Shown piece after piece: positions 53,323 through 63,941 of a DNA stretch of 64,000 nucleotides. Position numbers and translations under genes: made by a program. This DNA is from Burkholderia sp. HI2500 (GTDB taxonomy: Bacteria > Pseudomonadota > Gammaproteobacteria > Burkholderiales > Burkholderiaceae). Each line of letters opens with the position of its first letter. The first letter of the stretch is position 1. The stretch spans positions 1-64,000 of the forward strand of contig NZ_NKFL01000002.1 of assembly GCF_002223055.1 (NCBI RefSeq). The letters run 5' to 3'. A model generated the notes under the pieces. The model ran no database searches and had not been told where the DNA came from. It worked only from the letters and a program-made list of their open reading frames with translations.

Positions 53323-55269
53323 ATGACCGACCGACTTGTTCCCGCCACGCTCGCGCGCCGCGACGACGGCACGCTCGTCTCGCCCGAGTTCGGCGATCTC
53401 CATCGCGGCGCATCAGGCGCGCTCGCGCATCGCGTGTTCGTCGCGGGCAATGGGCTGCCGGCACGCTGGCAGGGCCGCCGCACGTTCACGATCGTGGCGA
53501 CCGGATTCGGCGCGGGCGGCAGCTTTCTCGCGGCCTGGGCCGCCTGGCGCGACGATCCCGCGCGCTGCGAGCGGCTGCATTTTGTCGCAGTCGAACCGCA
53601 TCCGTTCTCGCGCGACGACCTGCGCCGCGCCGCTTCGCACATCGTTGCGGACACAACCATATCGGCAGATGTCGATGCACTGGCCGACGCGTGGCCGATG
53701 CGCGTACCGGGCCTGCACCGGCTCGAATTCGACGAAGGACGCGTGGTGCTCACGCTGGCGTTCGGCGATGCGATCGACATGCTGGGGAAGATCGTCGCGC
53801 GCGCCGACGCGTTCTGTCTCGACCGCTTCGCGGCATCGAACGACGCGGATCTCCAATCGGCCGACGTGATCCGCGCGCTGTCGAAAATCGCCGGGGAACA
53901 CGCCACCTTTGCAGCGCATGCGAGTTCTGATGCGTTGAAACACGCCCTCGACAAATCGGGTTTCACGTATCGCGAGGTCGACGATCTGCTCGTCGGCGAA
54001 TATGCGCCGCGCTGGCGCGCGCGCCGGCACGAACCGCCGCTCGCGCTGCCCGTTGCGACGCGCCGCGCGATCGTGATCGGTGCGGGCCTGGCCGGCTGCG
54101 CGGTCGTCGAACGCCTGGCCGCGCGCGGCTGGGAAGTCACGCTGATCGAGCGGCACGAGCGGATCGCGAGCGAAGCATCGGGCAATCCGGCCGGCGTTTT
54201 TCATCCGCTGATGACACGCGACGACAACGTCGCGAGCCGGCTCACGCGCGGCGGCTTCCTGCATGCGATTACACGCTGGCGCGCACTCGAACGCGCGGGC
54301 CACGCATTCGCGCGCAGCACGCACGGGATGATCCATCTCGCCGAATCGGCCGGCGACTTCGAACGGATGCGCGAAGCATTCGATGCGTTCGGTGCGCCGT
54401 CCGACTATGTCTCGCTGCTCGACGTCGAGGCCGCGCGTGCGCATCTGAACCTGCCGGTCGCGCAGGGCGGCCTGCTGTTTCCGCACGGCGGCGCCGTCTG
54501 GCCGGCCGGCCTGTGCGCGGCCCAATATGCGGCGGCCGGCGAGCGCGTGCGCTTGCTCGCGTCCACCCGCGTTGCCAAGCTCGAACGGCGGGGCGACGCA
54601 TGGCATGCACTCGACGATGCGGGCAACACGCTGGCAGAAGCGCCCGTCGTCGTGCTCGCGAATGCCGGCGACGCCGCGCGGCTCGCCGGGCTGCACCATG
54701 TCGCGTTGCAGCCGGTGCGCGGCCAGCTCACGTTGCTGCCGGCCGGCAGCACGGCACCGCTGCCGTGCCCGACGATCGGCGACGGTTACGCGGTGCCGCT
54801 CGACGACGGCACGCTGCTGATCGGCGCGACGTTCGAACCCGACGACGTCGATCCCGCGATGCGCGCGGCCGGCCACCTCGAAAACATCGAGCGCGTACGG
54901 CATCTGCTACCGGGCCTGATCGGCGACCTGCCGGACCCAGACACACTGCGCGGCCGCGTTGCGTTCCGCTGGGTCGTCGGCGACCGCCTGCCGCTGCTCG
55001 GCCCGCTCGCGGATGAAGCAAGCGCCATCGCCAATGCCCGCGCGCTGAGCGGTGCGCAGGCACGCGACCTGCCGCGCATGCCCGGGCTCTACGGCGCATT
55101 CGGCTTCGGCTCGCGCGGCCTCGTATGGGCGGCGCTCGGCGCCGAATTGATCGCGTCGCAACTCGAAGGCGAGCCTTGGCCGCTCGAGCGCGAACTTGCC
55201 GATGCCGTCGACCCTGCACGCTTCCTGATCCGCGCGTTGCGCGCGCGCCGCGTCGGCCAGCCCGGCTGA
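53323..55269 (+). CDS. mnmC: MnmC: tRNA 5-methylaminomethyl-2-thiouridine biosynthesis bifunctional protein, methyltransferase half degraded
   Basis: A 648-residue fusion of an N-terminal methyltransferase (MnmC2) and a C-terminal FAD oxidoreductase (MnmC1), which complete the mnm5 modification of wobble uridine in tRNA. The FAD half is intact: GAGLAGCAVVERLAARGW (253-270), EASGNPAGVFHPL and a C-terminal GFGSRGLVWAALGAELIA. In the first half the SAM motif GFGAG (61-65) remains, but the usual LDGFAP...NPxMW is LDRFAASNDADLQ (166-177), and the usual GFGxKREM block near residue 221 is missing. The ATG at 53323 fits the family start (MTDRLVPATL). Confidence 0.9.
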   Translation: MTDRLVPATLARRDDGTLVSPEFGDLHRGASGALAHRVFVAGNGLPARWQGRRTFTIVATGFGAGGSFLAAWAAWRDDPARCERLHFVAVEPHPFSRDDLRRAASHIVADTTISADVDALADAWPMRVPGLHRLEFDEGRVVLTLAFGDAIDMLGKIVARADAFCLDRFAASNDADLQSADVIRALSKIAGEHATFAAHASSDALKHALDKSGFTYREVDDLLVGEYAPRWRARRHEPPLALPVATRRAIVIGAGLAGCAVVERLAARGWEVTLIERHERIASEASGNPAGVFHPLMTRDDNVASRLTRGGFLHAITRWRALERAGHAFARSTHGMIHLAESAGDFERMREAFDAFGAPSDYVSLLDVEAARAHLNLPVAQGGLLFPHGGAVWPAGLCAAQYAAAGERVRLLASTRVAKLERRGDAWHALDDAGNTLAEAPVVVLANAGDAARLAGLHHVALQPVRGQLTLLPAGSTAPLPCPTIGDGYAVPLDDGTLLIGATFEPDDVDPAMRAAGHLENIERVRHLLPGLIGDLPDPDTLRGRVAFRWVVGDRLPLLGPLADEASAIANARALSGAQARDLPRMPGLYGAFGFGSRGLVWAALGAELIASQLEGEPWPLERELADAVDPARFLIRALRARRVGQPG

Positions 55270-55272
55270 CCG

Positions 55273-55324
55273 TTCACCCAAGCCGCTCACAGTTTCCCGA
55301 TTTTTTCGCGCAAGGTTATCCACT
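55273..55324 (+). repeat. 52-nt dispersed repeat, copy R6 (divergent)
   Basis: TTCACC, 8 nt, TCACAG, 23 nt, then TTATCCACT (55316-55324). Layout matches the R1-R5 family, but the middle differs. It starts 4 bp after the mnmC stop. Confidence 0.55.
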
Positions 55325-55511
55325 CGACGCTGTGGATAACCGCGCGAAATCCACGCGCACTTCGTGTGTAATCACAGTGGACGTAAACTGGGCAACTCAG
55401 CACAGCTGTGAGGCGGCCCGAAAGTTGCTCAACTCAAACCTCTGTGCGCGAACAGCCTGTGCAACGGGTTATGGGTTCTGCAACGCCTTGATCTGTCGAC
55501 GTAAACCGAAG

Positions 55512-55561
55512 TTATCCACAGAACTGTGCGTCCTTTGTTAACTTCTACTACGTATATATAC
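55512..55561 (+). repeat. DnaA box + 28-bp element, copy B
   Basis: Perfect DnaA box TTATCCACA (55512-55520), exactly 13 bp, then a 28-bp block (55534-55561) that begins TTTGTTAACT and ends ACTACGTATATATAC, identical at 24 of 28 positions to the minus-strand copy at 6779-6806. It lies in the 671-bp gap 55270-55940, which also holds TGTGGATAA at 55331-55339 and no gene. Confidence 0.78.
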
Positions 55562-55940
55562 AAGTAAACCTTTGAAACCAAAGACCTGCGGTGCCGCACA
55601 GCGCCGCGAGTCGATTCAATGGGTTCCAGACCGAAAAAGCTGTGGCACAATCGGTTTCCTTCGCGTTCATCCGGCCAGGCGCCGGACATGCTTCAATGGA
55701 ACGGTCGGCACGATTTCGAATCTGAATCATCGAGACTGCGCAGTCCGTTCACACACCAGGCCGACAATCCAGATCGGCAACCTGAACGACTTTCCGCCCT
55801 GTGGTGGAAAAGGCGGATCCCATGTCCCGCCGTCGTCGACACAACAATCACATTCGGGGCGATACCCAGCCGGCGCGCATCCATTTCTGACGCTTGACCC
55901 CGTGTCGCTGGCGGTCGCTTCCAAAGGAGAAGTCACCACG

Positions 55941-58285
<2,345 letters not shown>

Positions 58286-58793
58286 AAAAATGTTTTGCAG
58301 ATTACGGGGTCGACCGAGTCGCGATTCACTGAATGACCGGCGGCCCCGATTGCCGCCGAAATCGTTGCCGGTTGTCCCGAAAATCTGTGGATAACCGGAT
58401 ATTCCGCTGCAAAGTCAACGATCTGTGCACGGGATAACCCGGTGGATCATTGCGGTGGGCCCGATGGCCGATCCGAACAGGAAAATGCCGTTGCGCACCG
58501 TTTGGCGGTCGTTCGACATTGCTGGCACAACGAAAAATCTTGGTTATCCAGTGATTTTCCACAGAATGAAGGGGATAACTTAGCTGTGCGATTTTCCGCT
58601 CTCGCTTAGAATGTCGGCTTTGCGGACACCGGAACGTCGAGTGTCTTACCGGTCGCCGCGAACGCGACCGCCGCGTGTGCCCTCGCGACGGCCGTGCTGA
58701 CATACTCGCAAGAGCATGTCTGTTTTGAGATAGACATTCGATCTCCACACTACGGCCGCTCGGCAAACCGGGCGGCGGCAAAGCGAAAAGACT
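58286..58793. other. 508-bp gene-free region with DnaA-box-like 9-mers
   Basis: It holds TGTGGATAA at 58386-58394 (perfect DnaA box on the minus strand), TTATCCAGT at 58544-58552, GGATAA motifs at 58432 and 58575, and TTTTCCACAG near 58556. Composition at 58490-58620 is AT-rich. Apart from the MarR-type dyad at its right end, no gene or RNA was recognised. Confidence 0.6.
58716..58737. promoter_or_regulatory. 22-bp palindromic candidate MarR operator
   Basis: ATGTCT (58716-58721), 10 bp, AGACAT (58732-58737): a perfect 6-bp dyad, one helical turn apart, 56 bp before the MarR start. Position suggests autoregulation. Confidence 0.6.
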
Positions 58794-59432
58794 ATGAGCG
58801 AAGGCGTTTACGGGAATCAGGCTTCGGGACGTGTGACCCACAGCCTGCTGCGGTTGAGTACGGCCATGCGAAGCCAGGCATGGGATTGGGCGGAAGGCGC
58901 AGGCCTCACGCCGACGCAGGGCGAGATTCTCGTGCTGCTGCTGCAGCGCAAGGGCCCGATGCGGCTCGGCGAGATCGCGCGCGAGACGCAGCTGACCGCG
59001 GCGACCACGAGCGATGCGGTGAGCACGCTCGAAACGAAGGGTCTCGTCGAGAAGCGCCGTGCGCTGGACGACGGCCGCGCACTGGCCGTGCGCCTGTCGG
59101 CCCGTGGCCGGACGGCCGCGAAGAAGGCGCTGCAATGGCCTGAATTCCTGACGAAAGCGGTCGGCAAGCTCGGCGCGGACGAGCAGGGCGCACTGTATCG
59201 CGCGCTGCTGAAGACGCTGCGCGAACTGCAGGTGGCCGGTGCGACGCCGCCGCAGCGCATGTGCCTGACGTGCGCTCACTTCCAGCCGGGCAAGCTGTCG
59301 AAGAAGACCGTGCATCACTGCGCGGCGCTCGACATCTCGATGTCCGACAGCGATCTGCGTCTCGACTGCTCGGTGCAGGAAGAGGCCGACGCGGCGACGC
59401 AGAAGAAGACCTGGAAGATTTTCGCCGGCTGA
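58794..59432 (+). CDS. MarR-family regulator with C-terminal four-cysteine cluster
   Basis: A 212-residue regulator. The winged helix spans about residues 35-105 (GLTPTQGEILVLLLQRKGPMRLGEIARETQLTAATTSDAVS-type core split as TPTQGEILVLLLQ, LGEIARETQLTAATTSDAV, then DDGRALAVRLS wing). After residue 150 it carries an added domain with C157-x2-C160, C176 and C192 (CLTC, HHCAAL, LDCS), which looks like a zinc or iron-sulfur site. Standard MarR proteins end near residue 150. It stands 28 bp before the amidotransferase gene. Confidence 0.85.
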   Translation: MSEGVYGNQASGRVTHSLLRLSTAMRSQAWDWAEGAGLTPTQGEILVLLLQRKGPMRLGEIARETQLTAATTSDAVSTLETKGLVEKRRALDDGRALAVRLSARGRTAAKKALQWPEFLTKAVGKLGADEQGALYRALLKTLRELQVAGATPPQRMCLTCAHFQPGKLSKKTVHHCAALDISMSDSDLRLDCSVQEEADAATQKKTWKIFAG

Positions 59433-59460
59433 CGTCCGTCGATCGACCGGGAGGCCGATG

Positions 59461-60171
59461 ATGAACGCTGAAGTCGTGGCGATCCGCCACGTGCATTTCG
59501 AGGACCTCGGGAGCTTCGAGCAGGTGCTCGGCGAACGGGGCCGGCGGGTGCGCTACGTCGACGTCGGGTCGTCGCGGGTCGAGGTGCTCGACGTGCTCGA
59601 GCCGTCGCTGCTCGTCGTGCTCGGCGGGCCGATCAGCGTGTACGACGATGCGCAATATCCGACGATCGCGCCGCTCGCGGCGCTCGTGCGCAAGCGCATC
59701 GACGCCGGGTTGCCGATCCTCGGGATCTGTCTCGGTTCGCAGTTCATCGCCCGGGCGCTCGGCGCGCGCGTCTATCCGGCTGCCCAGCACGAACTCGGCT
59801 GGACGCCGCTGACGCTCACCGATGCCGGCCGCGCATCGCCGCTGCGCCATCTCGATGGTGCGGCGACGTCGATGCTGCACTGGCATGGCGACACGTTCGA
59901 CCTGCCGGGCGGGGCGATTCATCTCGCCTCGACCGCGGCCTGCCGTCACCAGGCATTCGCATGGGGCCAGCACGTGCTGGCGCTGCAATGCCATCCGGAA
60001 ATCCGCACCGACCGTTTCGAACCGTGGCTGATCGCGAACGCCGGCGAAATCGCGGCGACGCCCGGCATCGACGCGTGCCAGTTGCGCGCCGATACCGCGC
60101 AGCACGGCCCCGCGCTCGAGGCGGCCGCGCGACGCATGTTCGCGGAGTGGCTCGACAGCGTCGGACTCTGA
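59461..60171 (+). CDS. class I glutamine amidotransferase (GMP-synthase GATase-like)
   Basis: A 236-residue protein with the catalytic triad pattern: Cys90 in ILGICLGSQF, and His in LALQCHPEIR with Glu two residues on. The oxyanion GGP lies in LVVLGGPISVYDD. Free-standing members of this family (annotated GMP synthase-like) have no settled substrate. GGGAGG lies just before tandem ATGs at 59458 and 59461; the second gives better spacing. Probably co-transcribed with the MarR gene. Confidence 0.9.
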   Translation: MNAEVVAIRHVHFEDLGSFEQVLGERGRRVRYVDVGSSRVEVLDVLEPSLLVVLGGPISVYDDAQYPTIAPLAALVRKRIDAGLPILGICLGSQFIARALGARVYPAAQHELGWTPLTLTDAGRASPLRHLDGAATSMLHWHGDTFDLPGGAIHLASTAACRHQAFAWGQHVLALQCHPEIRTDRFEPWLIANAGEIAATPGIDACQLRADTAQHGPALEAAARRMFAEWLDSVGL

Positions 60172-60386
60172 CGCCGCCAGCGGCGCCGCCGCTGGCCGCG
60201 AACAGGATGCCCGGCCCGCATGCGTTGCAGGCCGGCGCATCGCCGTATGCGCCGCCTTATCTCCATTGCCGGCCACCTGCCGCGTGCCGTACCTGACCAT
60301 CCGCTTACTGCCGGACGCGCCATCTGCACGCTGGCCGCCTGCGTGCTACGCTCGTTCGCTCTTTCCCTTCCTGGCGAGCGGCTTCC

Positions 60387-61499
60387 ATGACTGCGCTGTT
60401 TTCCCCGTTCACGCTGCGTGGCGTGACCTTTCCGAACCGGATCGTGATCTCCCCGATGTGCCAGTATTCAGCCGAACGCGGCGAGGCGACCGACTGGCAC
60501 ATGATTCACCTCGGCCATCTCGCGCTGTCGGGCGCGGGGCTGCTCTGCATCGAGGCGACCGCGGTGGAACCCGACGGGCGCATCACGCATGGCGACCTCG
60601 GCCTCTGGGACGACGCGACCGAAGCCGCGCTGAAGCCGGTGCTGGCCGCGATCCGCAAGCATTCGCCGATCCGCATCGCGATGCAGTTGTCGCATGCGGG
60701 GCGCAAGGCGTCGAGCAACGTGCCGTGGCAGGGCGGTCAGCTCGTGTCCGTCGCCGACGGCGGCTGGTTGCCGCACGCGCCGTCGGCCGTGCCGCACAAG
60801 GATGGCGAGACGCCGCCGCTCGCACTGGATGCTGCGGGCCTGAACCGGATCCGCGAAGCGTTCGCGGCGTCGGCGAAGCGGGCTGCACGGCTCGGCATCG
60901 ACGCGATCGAGGTGCACGCGGCCCACGGCTACCTGCTGCACCAGTTCCTGTCGCCACTCGCGAACCAGCGCACCGACGAATACGGCGGCTCGCTCGAAAA
61001 CCGCATGCGCTTTCCGCTCGAGATCTTCGAGATCGTGCGCGCGGCGTTTCCAGAGGATCGGCCGGTCGGTGTGCGCGTGTCCGCGACCGACTGGGTCGAA
61101 GGCGGCTGGGAGCTCGACGATACGATCGCGTTCGCGCACGAGCTGAAGCGCCGCGGCTGCGACTGGATCGACGTGTCGTCCGGCGGCGTGTCGCCGCTGC
61201 AGAAGATTCCGCTGTCGCCCGGCTACCAGGTGCCGTTCGCGCAGGCGGTGAAGCGCGCGGTCGGCATGCCGACGATCGCCGTCGGCCTGATCAACGAGCC
61301 CGCGCATGCGAACCGGCTCATCGAGGCAGGCGATGCCGATTTCGTCGCGATGGCGCGTGCGATGCTGTACGACCCGCGCTGGCCGTGGCATGCGGCGGCC
61401 GAGCTCGGCGCGCAGGTGACGGCGCCGCCGCAATACTGGCGCTCGCAGCCGCGCGAGCACAAGGCGTTGTTCGGCGACATCGCATTCGGTCAGCGTTGA
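60387..61499 (+). CDS. NADH:flavin oxidoreductase, old yellow enzyme family (YqjM-like)
   Basis: A 370-residue FMN TIM-barrel reductase. PNRIVISPMCQYSAERG carries the active-site Cys of the YqjM/thermophilic-like subclass; QLSHAGRKAS and EVHAAHGYLLHQFLSP hold the FMN and substrate-binding residues; LINEPAHANRLIEAGDADFVAMARAMLYDP closes the barrel. It reduces activated C=C bonds of enones with NAD(P)H. The gap to the upstream gene (215 bp) suggests its own promoter. Confidence 0.94.
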   Translation: MTALFSPFTLRGVTFPNRIVISPMCQYSAERGEATDWHMIHLGHLALSGAGLLCIEATAVEPDGRITHGDLGLWDDATEAALKPVLAAIRKHSPIRIAMQLSHAGRKASSNVPWQGGQLVSVADGGWLPHAPSAVPHKDGETPPLALDAAGLNRIREAFAASAKRAARLGIDAIEVHAAHGYLLHQFLSPLANQRTDEYGGSLENRMRFPLEIFEIVRAAFPEDRPVGVRVSATDWVEGGWELDDTIAFAHELKRRGCDWIDVSSGGVSPLQKIPLSPGYQVPFAQAVKRAVGMPTIAVGLINEPAHANRLIEAGDADFVAMARAMLYDPRWPWHAAAELGAQVTAPPQYWRSQPREHKALFGDIAFGQR

Positions 61500-61583
61500 G
61501 CACCGCGCGCGCAATATTGCGTGTGATGTTGAACGAAGCAATCGTGAACGTGTAGGATGCGAGTGATTCGCCGCATGCCCCGA

Positions 61584-61615
61584 CGCGGCACCCACCGGTG
61601 CCGCGTTTTCGTTTT
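61584..61615 (+). terminator. intrinsic terminator after the OYE-family gene
   Basis: A perfect 9-bp stem CGCGGCACC (61584-61592) with GGTGCCGCG (61597-61605), 4-nt loop, and TTTTCGTTTT. Confidence 0.85.
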
Positions 61616-61679
61616 GCGCGACGCCAGGCCGTGACCACGGCCGTCTTCCATTCAAGTCGTCTTCACAAGGATTCGTTCG

Positions 61680-62210
61680 ATGAGTTCACGCAGGATCGCG
61701 GTGCGCCGCTCGGGAGTACACGGCAAGGGCGTGTTCGCCGTGGCGCCGATCAAGGCCGGCGAGCGCGTAGTGGAATACAAGGGCGAACGAATTTCGTGGA
61801 AGGAGGCGCTGCGCCGCCACCCGCACGACCCGAGCGAACCGAACCATACGTTCTACTTCGCACTGGACGAGGGCGGGGTGATCGACGGCAAGATCGACGG
61901 CAACAGCGCGCGCTGGATCAATCACTCGTGCGCGCCGAACTGCGAAGCCGAGGAAGTCAAAGGCCGCGTGTACATCCACGCGCTGCGCGACATCGGGCCG
62001 GAAGAGGAACTGTTCTACGACTACGGCCTCGTGATCGACGCGAAGCTGACGAAGACGCTCAAGCGCGAGTACGCGTGCCATTGCGGCGCGGCGTCGTGCC
62101 GCGGCACGCTGCTCGCGACGTCCGACGAGGGCGGCAAGAAGAAAAAGAAGAAGGACAAGAAGGACGGCAAGTCCGAGTCCCGGTCGAAGGACAAGAAAAG
62201 CAAGAAGTGA
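61680..62210 (+). CDS. SET-domain protein-lysine methyltransferase with Lys-rich tail
   Basis: A 176-residue SET protein: GVHGKGVFA (SET-N), EYKGERISW, the SAM/catalytic knot RWINHSCAPNCEA, the catalytic YDYGL, and a post-SET zinc motif CHCGAASCRG. The last 27 residues are mostly Lys with some Asp and Ser. SET enzymes methylate protein lysines; in bacteria some are secreted against host histones (Legionella LegAS4, B. thailandensis BtSET), others may act on endogenous proteins. No signal peptide is seen. Target unknown. Confidence 0.9.
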   Translation: MSSRRIAVRRSGVHGKGVFAVAPIKAGERVVEYKGERISWKEALRRHPHDPSEPNHTFYFALDEGGVIDGKIDGNSARWINHSCAPNCEAEEVKGRVYIHALRDIGPEEELFYDYGLVIDAKLTKTLKREYACHCGAASCRGTLLATSDEGGKKKKKKDKKDGKSESRSKDKKSKK

Positions 62211-62338
62211 CGCAGGCGGCGGCGCATCGTGCGCTGCCGTTGTTGTTTCAGCGGATGGCTGCGCGCGTCGCGCAGCCGTGTTTTCCGCCTTCCTCATCCG
62301 GCGTGCGGCCCGCTCGGCGGCCGCCCGCCGCGAGTCCC

Positions 62339-63823
62339 TCAGTGCGTCGACGCGGCGGCCGGTGTTTCGCTGGCCGGCTTCTCGGTGTGCGCAACCAGCG
62401 GCACCCTCACCACGAAGCGCGAGCCGCCTTCCGATGCATCCTCGTACGAGACGGTGCCGCCGTGCATCGCGATGATGTCGTGCACGATCGCGAGGCCGAG
62501 CCCGGCGCCCGTCTCGACACCGTTGCCGCTTTGCGCGTCGCCGCGGAAGAAGCGCTTGAACAGGTCGGCCTGCTGATTGGCGGGCACGCCGGGGCCGTTG
62601 TCCTCGACGACGATCTCGGCGGCCGGCTGGCCGTCCTCGAGTGCGCCGCGCGCAACGTTCACCGTGATCCGTGCGCCGTCCGGCCGCGCGAGCGGGACGT
62701 ACTTCAGCGCATTGTCGAGCAGGTTTGCGATCACCTCGCGCAACAGCACGGGGTTGCCGCGCACGACCAGCTTCTCGTCGTCACCCGGATCGTCGGTGCG
62801 CTGGAAGCCGAGGTCGACGTGCGATGCAAGCGCGCGCGGCACCCACTCGGCACCCGTCTCGAACGCCATCGCCGCGAGGTCGACGTCGACGAATCGCGCG
62901 GCCTGTTCGCCTGGCTCCGCCCGGGCGAGTGACAGCAACTGGTTGGACAGCCGCACCGCGCGGTCGGCAGCCGCGCGCAGTTCGCGCACCGCGGCGAAGG
63001 TCTGGTGCGGGTCGCGCGCGACGGCTGCCTGCTCCGCGTGCAGCTTCACGGCCGTGAGCGGCGTGCGCAACTGGTGCGCGGCATCGGCGATGAACTTGCG
63101 CTGCGCGTCGAGCGCGGTCTTCAGGCGGCCGAGCAGCGCGTTCATCGCACTCGTCAGCGGCCGGATTTCCAGCGGCACCTCGGTTTCGTCGACCGGTTCC
63201 AGCGACGTGTGGGTCTGCCGGTTCAGCGAATCGGCCAGGTGCGTGAGCGGGCCGAGCTGCTGGTTGACGACGCGCCACACGATGCCCCAGCCCGCGAGCA
63301 GCAGCAGCAGCAGCGGCATCATGATCGCGACGAGGAATTCGGCCGCGATCCGGTAGCGGTGCCGCACCGGCTGCGCGACCTCGACGACCATCGGCTTGCC
63401 GCCTTCGACGTCGTCGACGCGCACCTGCGCCACCCGCACCGCGCGGTTGTCGTATTCGGCCTCGAACACGTACGCGTGATGCATGCGGCGCACGTTGATC
63501 CCCTGCAGCGGCAGCTTCGGATCGCCGGCGAGTTCCTGTTCGCCGTCGCTGATCCGGTAGATCAGTGCTTCGGCGGGATCGGAGAACATCGCCTGCGCGA
63601 GCGGCGGCACCGTGAACGGCGCGTCGGGGCCGGCGATCTGGATCTGTTTGGAGATGGCGGTCGCGAGATCGGCGAGCGAGCGGTCGATCACGTGCTGCGT
63701 GTATTGCCACGCGAGCCAGTAGGCGATCAGGCCGCTCATCAGCGCGAGCATCGACAGCGGGGCGGCGAGGCGCCGAAGCAGCGAGCGGCGCAGGCTGGTG
63801 GTCACAGCCGGATCAGGAGACAT
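62339..63823 (-). CDS. sensor histidine kinase (TctE/QseC-like)
   Basis: A 494-residue kinase: two membrane helices (about 15-38 and 165-187) around a 2CSK-N-type periplasmic domain, HAMP, H-box ADAAHQLRTPLTAVKLH, N-box VIANLLDNALKYV, and G boxes EDNGPGVP and GAGLGLAIV. The ATG at 63823 is chosen; an in-frame TTG at 63835 is an alternative. It lies 118 bp after its presumed response regulator on the same strand. Confidence 0.92.
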   Translation of the reverse strand: MSPDPAVTTSLRRSLLRRLAAPLSMLALMSGLIAYWLAWQYTQHVIDRSLADLATAISKQIQIAGPDAPFTVPPLAQAMFSDPAEALIYRISDGEQELAGDPKLPLQGINVRRMHHAYVFEAEYDNRAVRVAQVRVDDVEGGKPMVVEVAQPVRHRYRIAAEFLVAIMMPLLLLLLAGWGIVWRVVNQQLGPLTHLADSLNRQTHTSLEPVDETEVPLEIRPLTSAMNALLGRLKTALDAQRKFIADAAHQLRTPLTAVKLHAEQAAVARDPHQTFAAVRELRAAADRAVRLSNQLLSLARAEPGEQAARFVDVDLAAMAFETGAEWVPRALASHVDLGFQRTDDPGDDEKLVVRGNPVLLREVIANLLDNALKYVPLARPDGARITVNVARGALEDGQPAAEIVVEDNGPGVPANQQADLFKRFFRGDAQSGNGVETGAGLGLAIVHDIIAMHGGTVSYEDASEGGSRFVVRVPLVAHTEKPASETPAAASTH

Positions 63824-63941
63824 TTCGACGGGCAAATGGATAAGCGCCGCTCACGAGGAGCGGCGCGGTCGTGCGCCGGGCGGCGACGCGGAGCAGCGCG
63901 CACACGCGGGCGGCACGCGGCCGCCCGGCGTGCGGTGCCGC

